A DNA stretch of 6,056 bases from assembly GCA_903860995.1 (NCBI GenBank), contig CAIOSS010001294.1, positions 1 to 6,056 of the forward strand, in the 5' to 3' direction. The DNA is from an uncultured delta proteobacterium (lineage in GTDB: Bacteria; Myxococcota_A; Polyangia; Polyangiales; Ga0077539). Below, one piece after another: positions 1 to 5,470 of the stretch. A program made the position numbers and the translations under genes. The notes beneath the pieces were generated by a model. The model saw only the letters and a list, made by a program, of their open reading frames with translations, did not search any database and was not told the DNA's origin. Numbering within the stretch: position 1 is the first letter of the stretch; each line of letters begins with the position of its first letter.

Positions 1-991
1 CGCCGGGGCGCGGCGCCGGCGGCGGCCCCCGGGTGGGGTCGTCGGGGGTCACGGGCTGCTGGCTCTCGAGCCACGTCAGGTGGAGGTCGAGGCAGAACCG
101 GTGGAGGTCTCCCCGCGCGAGCCCGAGGCGCTGCACGTTCTCGTCCCTCGCGACGCCGTCGACCCACGCGTCGTCGATGGGCATCGCGCGGTCGAACTCG
201 TGCGCGAGGCGCTCGGCCAGGCGCAGCGCCGCGACCATCAGCCCGACGGCGCCGCCGACCCGCCTCGCCCGCGCGGGCTGGTGGTGCAGCGAGATGACGC
301 TGGGCAGCGGCTCCGGGAGGTTCCACTCGGCGAGCATGCGGGCGCCGAGGATGGCGTGGTCGTAGCCGTAGATCGCGCGCTCCCTCGCGCAGACCTCGTC
401 GTCGTCCCCCGCTCCCCCGCCGACCAGGCTCGCGTACGACTCGCCAACCGCCTGCACCATGATCAGCTTGCCGTAGTCGTGCAGCAGCCCGCACGTGTAC
501 ATCTCCTCCGGGGGCAGTCCCGCGCGGGTGGCGATGTGGCGGGCCAGCGAGGCGGTCGCCGAGGAGTGCCGGAAGATCTCCGGCACCCGCTGCGAGTCGT
601 GGTCGAACCAGTCGAGCACCGCCGCCGCGGTGGCGATCTCGTTGAGCCGCTTCAGCCCGAGGAGGGTCACCGCGACGCTGATCTTCCGGACGCGCACCCG
701 CAGCCCGTACGCCGACGAGTTGACGACGCGGAGCACCCGCGCCGCGAGGGAGCTGTCGACCTCGATCGCGCGGCTCAACTCGCCGAGCGTGACGTCGGGG
801 TCGGTCAGGATCTCGAGGAGCCGCTGCGCGGAGACCGAGGCCCGGACGCCGTGCGCCTTCGCCACCGCCGCGGCGAGGCTGCGCGACGCGGCCTCCTCCG
901 CGACGTCGTCGAAGTCCTGCGCGAGATCGGTTTCGTCGACGACGACGGACTCCACGCGCCTGAAGTTGCCGGACTTGCGCCCGCGCGTCAT
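1..991 (-). CDS. HDOD-domain signalling protein (3' end beyond the window)
   Basis: I translated this frame from an ATG whose complement lies at 989-991. It stays open for 330 codons to the window edge, so the C-terminus is missing. Residues about 50-245 form an HDOD domain, a regulatory relative of HD phosphohydrolases. Visible marks are a helical start with VDSSLAARVLRVVNSSAYG at about 78-96, H142 in RHSS, GLLHDYGK at 168-175, H212 in GYDHAILGARML, and a HH pair at 236-237. HDOD proteins usually act as scaffolds or regulators in bacterial signalling, motility or stress, often without demonstrated enzyme activity. Several metal-type His and Asp residues are kept here, but the late helix reads RLAERLA where an Asp is common. 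The last visible residues are proline-rich, so a linker or the tail is starting. No clear Shine-Dalgarno precedes the ATG. The gene lies 56 bases downstream of the bolA-like gene on the same strand and may be its operon partner. Family call is firm; function and partners are unknown. Confidence 0.88.
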   Translation of the reverse strand, partial: MTRGRKSGNFRRVESVVVDETDLAQDFDDVAEEAASRSLAAAVAKAHGVRASVSAQRLLEILTDPDVTLGELSRAIEVDSSLAARVLRVVNSSAYGLRVRVRKISVAVTLLGLKRLNEIATAAAVLDWFDHDSQRVPEIFRHSSATASLARHIATRAGLPPEEMYTCGLLHDYGKLIMVQAVGESYASLVGGGAGDDDEVCARERAIYGYDHAILGARMLAEWNLPEPLPSVISLHHQPARARRVGGAVGLMVAALRLAERLAHEFDRAMPIDDAWVDGVARDENVQRLGLARGDLHRFCLDLHLTWLESQQPVTPDDPTRGPPPAPRPG

Positions 992-1047
992 GCACGAAAG
1001 CGATCCGGCTCGCAGGACGGCCTCCGCGGAGCGCCGAAAGCCGGGAT

Positions 1048-1305
1048 TTATGGGGTGCGGGTGGTGAGCTTGTCGACGGCGTGGACGGGCGCGCGGTCGC
1101 CCTTCATCAGGTGGGCGATGGCGCCGAGCACCAGCCGCTGCTGGTTGAGCATCGACTGCCCCGCGAAGACCGGCGAGACGACCGAGAGGGTGAAGTGCCC
1201 GCCGCCGCCGGCGACCTCCACCACCGCGTCGGGGATCTTCGCCAATACAGACTCACGTAAAGCCGTGAGCACGTCGCCCTGGAAATCAGTGTCGTGGTTG
1301 GACAT
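1048..1305 (-). CDS. BolA/IbaG-family protein
   Basis: This 85-residue protein has the whole BolA fold signature. An amphipathic N-terminal helix is followed by a short strand, a glycine-rich turn with GGGGHF at 33-38, the segment VFAGQSMLNQQRLVLGAI at 46-63, and a C-terminal VHAVDKLTTRTP with His75. BolA-family proteins bind CGFS glutaredoxins and share a [2Fe-2S] cluster with them. The C-terminal His and a His or Cys in the variable loop are the usual ligands, and His37 in the loop makes this look like the BolA-H (IbaG-like) type. The length is normal for the family. A strong AGGGAG ribosome binding site sits 5 bases before the ATG. The start lies only 12 bases after the stop of the glutaredoxin fusion gene, so the two are almost certainly co-transcribed and translationally linked. 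A role in iron-sulfur cluster trafficking or iron sensing is inferred from the family and this neighbour. Confidence 0.9.
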   Translation of the reverse strand: MSNHDTDFQGDVLTALRESVLAKIPDAVVEVAGGGGHFTLSVVSPVFAGQSMLNQQRLVLGAIAHLMKGDRAPVHAVDKLTTRTP

Positions 1306-1310
1306 CGTCG

Positions 1311-1316
1311 CTCCCT
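1311..1316 (-). promoter_or_regulatory. Ribosome binding site of the bolA-like gene
   Basis: On the minus strand, AGGGAG lies 5 bases before the ATG at 1305 and begins one base after the TGA (1318-1320) of the upstream glutaredoxin fusion. A ribosome finishing the fusion gene would therefore sit on this site, consistent with coupled translation. Confidence 0.75.
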
Positions 1317-1317
1317 C

Positions 1318-2247
1318 TCAATATCGCGGCACGGAGGGGTCGACGCTCGCGCTCCACCCGTCGATGCCGCCCTGCAGGTTGTACACGTACCGGAACCCCT
1401 TGCGGACGAACTGCTCCGCCGCCTGCAGGCTGCGCATGCCGTGGTGGCACTGGAACACCAGCGGGGTCGCGCGATCCATCGCGAGGAGTTCCTTCTCCAG
1501 GTCGCTGTCGAGCAGCCGGGCGCTGCGGATGCTGGCGCGCTCCCACTCCTCGGGCGTGCGCACGTCGACGAGCTCGAAGCGCTCCCCCCCGTCCATCATC
1601 TCCTTCAGCTTCGCGGGCGAGAGCTGCCGCACGCGCGCCGGCTCGTTGGGGTTCTCGATCTTGAACCCCGACCCGTTGGGGCCGTTGACGAAGCCGATGT
1701 GCACGCCGTCGGCGCGGAAGGCGGAGCCCCCGTCGAGGTGCAGGGGCATGCCGCCGAGGTCGACGACCACGTCGCCCGCGATGGGCTCGCCGAAGTAGAG
1801 GTCGTGCTCATACTTGCCCGAGATCTCCATCCGCATGATCGCGCCGTCGGCGCCCATGGACTTCGCCGCGGCGCGCAGCTCCTTCAGGGCGTCGTCGCTG
1901 ACCGTCATGGTCGGCTGCTTCGGGCCCACCGCCTCGGCGCCGAGGAGCGCCTGCAGCTCGTCGCGCGCGTGCATCTCCTTCACGATGTCGGCGCCGCCGA
2001 CGAACTGCCCGTCGACGTAGAGCTGCGGGATGGTGGGCCAGTCGGAGAAGGCCTTCACCCCGTCGCGGATGGCCGGGTCTTCGAGCACGTCCACGGTGTG
2101 GTAGCTCGGGAGGAACCCGTCCAGGATGCCCACCACGCTGGCGGAGAAGCCGCAGGCCGGCGCGAAGCGGGCGCCCTTCATGAAGAGCACCACCCGGTGG
2201 GCCTTGATGGTGTCTTCGATCGTCTTCCGTACGTCGTCGCTGCTCAT
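1318..2247 (-). CDS. Three-domain protein: CGFS monothiol glutaredoxin, A-type-carrier-like domain, rhodanese
   Basis: The product is 309 residues. Residues 1-105 are a Grx4/GrxD-type monothiol glutaredoxin: MKG at 23-25, the active site C32-G-F-S, WPTIPQLYVDG at 70-80 and GGADI at 84-88. Residues about 113-203 resemble an A-type iron-sulfur carrier (HesB/IscA): a DALKELRAAAK helix, a beta-rich middle, and GSGFKIENPNEP at 192-203. All three usual cluster cysteines are absent. Residues about 208-309 are a rhodanese: LVDVRTPEEW at 226-235, active-site loop C267-H-H-G-M-R-S, and GGIDGW at 293-298. CGFS glutaredoxins bind [2Fe-2S] clusters with glutathione and deliver them to BolA or apo-proteins; rhodaneses carry sulfane sulfur as a persulfide. 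A cluster-handling protein with a built-in sulfur-transfer domain is the natural inference. The only two cysteines in the protein are C32 and C267. The start at 2247 is chosen because GAGGAA precedes it by 8 bases; the frame stays open further upstream, but that extension has no glutaredoxin character. The BolA gene follows 12 bases downstream. Confidence 0.92.
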   Translation of the reverse strand: MSSDDVRKTIEDTIKAHRVVLFMKGARFAPACGFSASVVGILDGFLPSYHTVDVLEDPAIRDGVKAFSDWPTIPQLYVDGQFVGGADIVKEMHARDELQALLGAEAVGPKQPTMTVSDDALKELRAAAKSMGADGAIMRMEISGKYEHDLYFGEPIAGDVVVDLGGMPLHLDGGSAFRADGVHIGFVNGPNGSGFKIENPNEPARVRQLSPAKLKEMMDGGERFELVDVRTPEEWERASIRSARLLDSDLEKELLAMDRATPLVFQCHHGMRSLQAAEQFVRKGFRYVYNLQGGIDGWSASVDPSVPRY

Positions 2248-2255
2248 ACAGGTAT

Positions 2256-2261
2256 TTCCTC
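2256..2261 (-). promoter_or_regulatory. Ribosome binding site that fixes the start of the glutaredoxin fusion
   Basis: The minus strand reads GAGGAA, then 8 bases, then the ATG at 2247. This decides between that ATG and an in-frame ATG 45 codons upstream, at 2382. The upstream one would place the start against the divergent oxygenase gene and add a region with no family similarity. Confidence 0.75.
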
Positions 2262-2269
2262 GGGGCTGG

Positions 2270-2284
2270 GATCGGGTGATCGGG
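2270..2284. repeat. Tandem GATCGGG pair
   Basis: GATCGGG occurs twice, separated by one T, giving an 8-base period. It lies about 23 to 37 bases upstream of the glutaredoxin fusion ATG, between the divergent genes. It could be a pair of regulator half-sites in direct orientation or chance in GC-rich sequence. No known operator matches that I recognise. Confidence 0.4.
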
Positions 2285-2371
2285 CGCATCGCGGTGGACG
2301 ACCGCGGCGCTTCGCGGGTAACCAATGCCACCGAGCGGCGGTCAGATCCACACCCCTCCGCCGAACCCACC

Positions 2372-2375
2372 GGAG
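2372..2375 (+). promoter_or_regulatory. Ribosome binding site that fixes the oxygenase start
   Basis: GGAG ends 9 bases before the ATG at 2385. That ATG leads directly into the conserved N-terminal oxygenase segment. An earlier in-frame ATG at 2325 would add 20 low-complexity, proline-rich residues and reads through this site. Confidence 0.7.
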
Positions 2376-2384
2376 TTTTCACGC

Positions 2385-3479
2385 ATGAGCCAGGACCTCG
2401 CCATTCCCACGGTCGACCTCGACGACCTCCGCGCCGACGTCCCCCGCCGCGACGCCGCCCGCGCCGCGATCCGCGAAGGCTTCGGCGCCTACGGCCTGGT
2501 CTACGTGCGCGGGCACGGCATCGCGCCAGAGTCCCTCGACGCCTTCTACGACGCCTTCACGCGCTTCACGGCGCAGCCCGAGGCGGCCAAGCGCCCCTTC
2601 GCCCGCCCCGACATCTGGTACCAGCGCGGGTGGACGCCCCCCAACACCGAGCAGGCCGTCGCGGGCGGCGGTCAGCCCGACTTCAAGGAGTGCTACTTCG
2701 CCGCCGCGATGCCCCTCGACCCGGAGTGCAAGACCGAGCACCCGGAGATCTGCGCCGACAACGTCTGGCCCGACGATCCCCGCTTCGCCGAGGTCTACAC
2801 CGCCATGGGCCGCGCGCTCCACGGCGTCGGGCAGGAGCTGCTCCGCGGCGCCGCCCTCGCGCTCGGGCTCGCGGAGGACACCTTCACCAGCCGCATCGAC
2901 GGCGCGCCGCACGTCACCCGCGCGCTGCGGTACATCCCGCTCACCCCCGAGCAGGTCGAGCATGGCGTGCTCTGGGGCGAGGAGCACACCGACTTCAACC
3001 TCCTCACGCTCCTGCCGGGCGGGCGCTTCATCGACCCGAGCGGCCAGCGCTGCCCGCCGCCCGACCCCGACAGTGGGCTCTACCTCCGCACCCGCGCCAC
3101 CGCGGCGCACCCCGCGGGCCGCAAGGTGCGCGGCGCCGCCCCGCCGGGCTGCCTCGTCGCCCAGGTGGGCCAGCAGTGGGAGATCCTCACCGGCGGCACC
3201 TTCCAGGCGACGCCGCACGTCATCACGGCCCCGAAGTCGCCCGGCTACGCGCGGCTCTCCTCGGCGCACTTCGTCCACCTGCACCCGCACCAGGTGCTGA
3301 CGCCGCTCGGCCCCTTCCGCACCGCGGAGACCGTGCGCGCGTACTCCCCCCCGGTGCTCGCGGGCACCTACGACCTGAAGACCCTGGTCGACATCGCCCT
3401 CGCGCCGGCGAGCGCGCTGCACAGCCTCGGGTACCGCCACTACGACCGCCTCGCCGAGCAGCGCTCGCTCCCGCGCTGA
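2385..3479 (+). CDS. 2-oxoglutarate/Fe(II)-dependent oxygenase, isopenicillin N synthase type
   Basis: The product is 364 residues. Residues about 6-125 match the N-terminal dioxygenase domain (DIOX_N): IPTVDLDDL, then REGFGAYGLVYVRGHGI at 30-46. The catalytic jelly-roll follows. Its iron triad is visible as H201-T-D203 in GEEHTDFNLLTLL and H278 in ATPHVITAP. R290-L-S292 (YARLSS) fits the RxS motif that holds the 2-oxoglutarate carboxylate. This superfamily couples decarboxylation of 2-oxoglutarate to hydroxylation, desaturation or ring chemistry; isopenicillin N synthase and ACC oxidase are relatives that do not use 2-oxoglutarate. The gap between D203 and H278 is about 75 residues, roughly 20 longer than the 54 in isopenicillin N synthase. 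The extra sequence is a proline-rich loop around 212-250 that could shape substrate access. There is no signal peptide, so it is cytoplasmic. It is transcribed alone, divergent from the glutaredoxin fusion and convergent with the GTPase gene. No biosynthetic cluster is visible, so the substrate cannot be assigned. Confidence 0.9.
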   Translation: MSQDLAIPTVDLDDLRADVPRRDAARAAIREGFGAYGLVYVRGHGIAPESLDAFYDAFTRFTAQPEAAKRPFARPDIWYQRGWTPPNTEQAVAGGGQPDFKECYFAAAMPLDPECKTEHPEICADNVWPDDPRFAEVYTAMGRALHGVGQELLRGAALALGLAEDTFTSRIDGAPHVTRALRYIPLTPEQVEHGVLWGEEHTDFNLLTLLPGGRFIDPSGQRCPPPDPDSGLYLRTRATAAHPAGRKVRGAAPPGCLVAQVGQQWEILTGGTFQATPHVITAPKSPGYARLSSAHFVHLHPHQVLTPLGPFRTAETVRAYSPPVLAGTYDLKTLVDIALAPASALHSLGYRHYDRLAEQRSLPR

Positions 3480-3494
3480 AGCCGATCCACACCC

Positions 3495-4535
3495 TCAACC
3501 GTCGGCGAGGGCGTCGATGGGGCTCAGGCAGGCGTCGAAGCCCTCCTGCACCTGCTTCAGGAAGGCGTCGTCGGCGTCGCGGAAGATCAGCACCGCGCGG
3601 CAGGTGTGGTCGTCGTCGGGCCACGCGTCGAGGATCAACGACGGATACACCACGTGCTGCACCGCATGGACGATCACCGGCCCGGGCTCGCCGGCGACCT
3701 TCAGCAGCGCCTTGCACCGGAGCAGCTTCTCCCCGTGAAACTGCGTCAACAGCGAGAGCCACATGGCGAAGGCGGTCCATCGCATGGTGCGCGGGCGGGC
3801 GATGGCGAGCGAGCGCACCCGGGCGTGCGAGGGCGCCGCGGCGACGACCCAGCGGCCCTTCTCGCCCGGCGAGGCCGCGATGAGGCCCCGCACCCGCGCG
3901 GTGGACAGATCAGCCGCGAGCCTACCCCGCAGCCGGGCGGGGTCGACGGCGCCGTGGCTCGCGACGTCCACCGTCGCCGCGGGGTTGATCGCGCAGAGCT
4001 TCTCCACGAGGGCCGCGGTGCGCGCCTCCCCGGCGAGCTCGGACTTGGTCACCACGAAGTGATCGGCCGCGACCGCCTGCTGGAGCGCCTCGAAGTGCTC
4101 GTCGAGCTGACCCGCCCCGTGGGTGGCGTCGACGACGGTGACCACGCCATCGAGCTCGAAGCGCGCGAAGAGCCGCTCGTCGCCGGTGAGCGTCGCGAGC
4201 ACGGGCCCCGGGTCGGCGAGCCCGGTGGTCTCGACCATCACCCGCGCGAAGGGCGGAACCTCCCCCGCGTCGCGCCGCCGGTCGAGGTCGGTGAGGGTCT
4301 CGACGAGGTCGCCAAGCACGGTGCAGCACACGCAGCCGCCCCCCAGCACCATCACCCGGTCGTCGACCTTGCGGACCAGCAGGTGATCGAGGGCGATGGC
4401 GCCGAGCTCGTTGATGACCACCGCGGTGTCGGCCAGCTCCGGGCGCCCGATGAGGGCGTTGAGCAGGGTGGTCTTGCCCGCGCCCAGGAAGCCCGTGAGC
4501 ACCATCACCGGGATGCGCGGCCGCGCGGGGTTCAT
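3495..4535 (-). CDS. COG0523 (CobW/YjiA/ZNG1-type) GTPase, putative metal chaperone
   Basis: From the ATG at 4535 the product is 346 residues. A GTG nine bases upstream (4544) is an alternative start; neither has a strong ribosome binding site. The G3E P-loop GTPase domain spans about 7-215: Walker A GFLGAGKTT at 15-23, INELG at 41-45, the metal motif C68-V-C-C71, ETTGLADP at 102-109, and TKSE at 163-166 in the guanine-recognition position. A CobW C-terminal domain covers about 235-340 with FHGEKLLRCKALLKV and a late FRDADDAFL segment. Members use GTP to load zinc, cobalt, nickel or iron into client proteins. The CxCC motif binds the metal in characterised members. The name CobW does not imply cobalamin synthesis here, since no corrin genes are present. 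The usual NKxD/TKxD motif has Glu in place of the Asp that contacts guanine. The gene is convergent with the oxygenase (15-base gap) and divergent from the lysozyme gene. The metal and client are unknown. Confidence 0.92.
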   Translation of the reverse strand: MNPARPRIPVMVLTGFLGAGKTTLLNALIGRPELADTAVVINELGAIALDHLLVRKVDDRVMVLGGGCVCCTVLGDLVETLTDLDRRRDAGEVPPFARVMVETTGLADPGPVLATLTGDERLFARFELDGVVTVVDATHGAGQLDEHFEALQQAVAADHFVVTKSELAGEARTAALVEKLCAINPAATVDVASHGAVDPARLRGRLAADLSTARVRGLIAASPGEKGRWVVAAAPSHARVRSLAIARPRTMRWTAFAMWLSLLTQFHGEKLLRCKALLKVAGEPGPVIVHAVQHVVYPSLILDAWPDDDHTCRAVLIFRDADDAFLKQVQEGFDACLSPIDALADG

Positions 4536-4554
4536 CGCGCGCACTCTACGCCGG

Positions 4555-4584
4555 TTGCGGAGCGGGGCGCTCGCCCCGTAGATT
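4555..4584 (+). promoter_or_regulatory. Possible promoter of the lysozyme gene
   Basis: TTGCGG at 4555-4560 and TAGATT at 4579-4584 are 18 bases apart and match the sigma70 consensus at 3 and 4 of 6 positions. A start near 4591 would leave a leader of only about 10 bases before the ATG at 4601. The match is weak and could be chance. Confidence 0.3.
4563..4578. repeat. Perfect 16-base inverted repeat in the divergent gap
   Basis: CGGGGCG and its exact complement CGCCCCG flank a CT centre, so it can also fold as a 6-bp stem with a GCTC loop. It sits between the divergent GTPase and lysozyme starts and fills the spacer between the possible -35 and -10 elements. No run of T follows on either strand, so an operator fits better than a terminator. 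No known binding site is recognised. Confidence 0.5.
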
Positions 4585-4600
4585 CCCCGGCAGGCACTGT

Positions 4601-5470
4601 ATGCACCTCCGACGAACCCTGTGCCTGGCCGCCCTCACCGCCGCCCTCGGCGCGTGCGGGGCGCCGGCCGGGTCCGTCGACCAGGTGGTGAGCGAGGCGG
4701 TCGTCTGCGGGCGCGGGCCCACCGTCGAGGGCATCGACGTGTCGCAGTACCAGTCGACCGTCGACTGGCCGAGGGTGCGCGCCGGGGGCAAGCGCTTCGC
4801 CATCGCGCGCATCCTGCACTGGCCCGCGAGCGACACGCAGTTCGACCGCAACTGGCGGGAGATCCACGCCAACGGGCTCATCCGCGGCGCGTACATCTAC
4901 TTCGACCCGCGCTTCGAGGTACCCGCGCAAGCCGACGCGGTCATCCGCGCGGTGGGCCGCCTCGGCGAGGGAGACCTCCCGGTGACCCTCGACGTCGAGC
5001 AGCCCCCGCCGGGCCTCCCGACGCCCACGCGCTACGCGGCGATGGTGCGCGACCTCGCGGACCGCATCGAGGCGGGCACCGGGCGCCGCCCGATGATCTA
5101 CACCGGGCGCCATTACTGGCCGAAGCACTTGCAGACGGCGGCCTTTCGCGACTACCCGCTGTGGCACGCGCAGTACACGGCCACGCAGCCATGTCCCTCG
5201 ATCGCCGACGCGTGGCGCGACTGGAGCTTCTGGCAGTACTCGTCCACCGGTCGGGTGAGCGGCATCTCGGGCCACGTCGACCTCGACCGCTTCAACGGAA
5301 CCTACACGGAGCTTCAGCAGCTCGCGGGCGTTCCTTCCACGATCGATGCCGGGGCATCGCGCGATGTCCCCGCGGCCGTCGACGCGACCGCTCATCGCCC
5401 TCGCCTCGACACCACACCACCGCCCCTGAAGCCCGTCCCTACCCCATCGTCACACCGGAGAACTGCATGA
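4601..5470 (+). CDS. GH25-type lysozyme, predicted lipoprotein
   Basis: The product is 289 residues. It begins with a short basic, hydrophobic signal sequence ending in a lipobox-like LGAC, with Cys19 as the expected lipidated residue. It should therefore be exported and anchored in a membrane, facing the periplasm or the outside. Residues about 42-242 form a GH25 domain: GIDVSQYQ at 44-51 with D46, GLIRGAYIYF at 92-101, the catalytic-type D131-V-E133, PMIYTG at 164-169, WQYSS at 211-215 and HVDLDRF at 225-231. GH25 enzymes are N-acetylmuramidases that cut peptidoglycan. The DxE pair and the flanking aspartates are all present, so activity is plausible. The last 40 or so residues are a Pro/Ala/Thr-rich tail, with no second domain. 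The likely role is wall remodelling, recycling or attack on other bacteria; the context does not decide. The only Shine-Dalgarno-like sequence is a weak CAGG before the ATG. The stop overlaps the next start. Confidence 0.9.
   Translation: MHLRRTLCLAALTAALGACGAPAGSVDQVVSEAVVCGRGPTVEGIDVSQYQSTVDWPRVRAGGKRFAIARILHWPASDTQFDRNWREIHANGLIRGAYIYFDPRFEVPAQADAVIRAVGRLGEGDLPVTLDVEQPPPGLPTPTRYAAMVRDLADRIEAGTGRRPMIYTGRHYWPKHLQTAAFRDYPLWHAQYTATQPCPSIADAWRDWSFWQYSSTGRVSGISGHVDLDRFNGTYTELQQLAGVPSTIDAGASRDVPAAVDATAHRPRLDTTPPPLKPVPTPSSHRRTA
5457..5460 (+). promoter_or_regulatory. Ribosome binding site of the short-chain dehydrogenase gene
   Basis: GGAG lies 6 bases before the ATG at 5467, inside the last codons of the lysozyme gene. 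It supports this start and separate initiation at the overlapping ATGA junction. Confidence 0.75.

Larger units (their letters stand above)
2248..2384. promoter_or_regulatory. Divergent intergenic region between the glutaredoxin fusion and the oxygenase gene
   Basis: These 137 bases must hold the start signals for both divergent genes. I find no convincing sigma70-type -35/-10 pair on either strand, which is common in such GC-rich genomes. What can be seen is a tandem 7-base repeat at 2270-2284, a small hairpin (CCGCG, 6-base loop, CGCGG) at 2302-2317, and the two ribosome binding sites. No recognisable IscR or Fur box was found by eye. Confidence 0.5.

Noticed and set aside
1022..1031. Palindrome CTCCGCGGAG between the BolA and HDOD genes, considered as a terminator or operator
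   Set aside because: It has no loop and no T-run, and a 10-base palindrome is unremarkable at this GC content.
80..1798. A long plus-strand open frame of 572 codons
   Set aside because: It is antisense to the HDOD, BolA and glutaredoxin-fusion genes, has an Arg/Val/Pro/Asp-biased composition and no family signature. Such open antisense frames are expected in very GC-rich coding DNA.
2248..2382. A 45-residue N-terminal extension of the glutaredoxin fusion
   Set aside because: The frame is open, but the extension has no similarity to the family and would bypass the GAGGAA site that fits the ATG at 2247.
2325..2384. A 20-residue N-terminal extension of the oxygenase
   Set aside because: It has no conserved content, and the GGAG at 2372-2375 fits the ATG at 2385.
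3480..3494. Possible bidirectional terminator between the convergent oxygenase and GTPase genes
   Set aside because: Only 15 bases are available, and I find no hairpin with a T-run there or in the adjoining gene ends.
2126..3883. A long plus-strand open frame of 585 codons
   Set aside because: It runs antisense to the fusion start, then out of frame through the oxygenase gene and antisense to the GTPase gene, and is dominated by Arg, Pro and Ala. It is a codon-bias shadow.
3495..4535. Naming the GTPase CobW and assigning it to cobalamin synthesis
   Set aside because: There are no corrin genes in the window, and most COG0523 proteins with CxCC act on zinc or other metals.
4532..5395. A minus-strand open frame opposite the lysozyme gene
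   Set aside because: The opposite strand encodes a complete GH25 lipoprotein with all key residues, while this frame has no recognisable motif.
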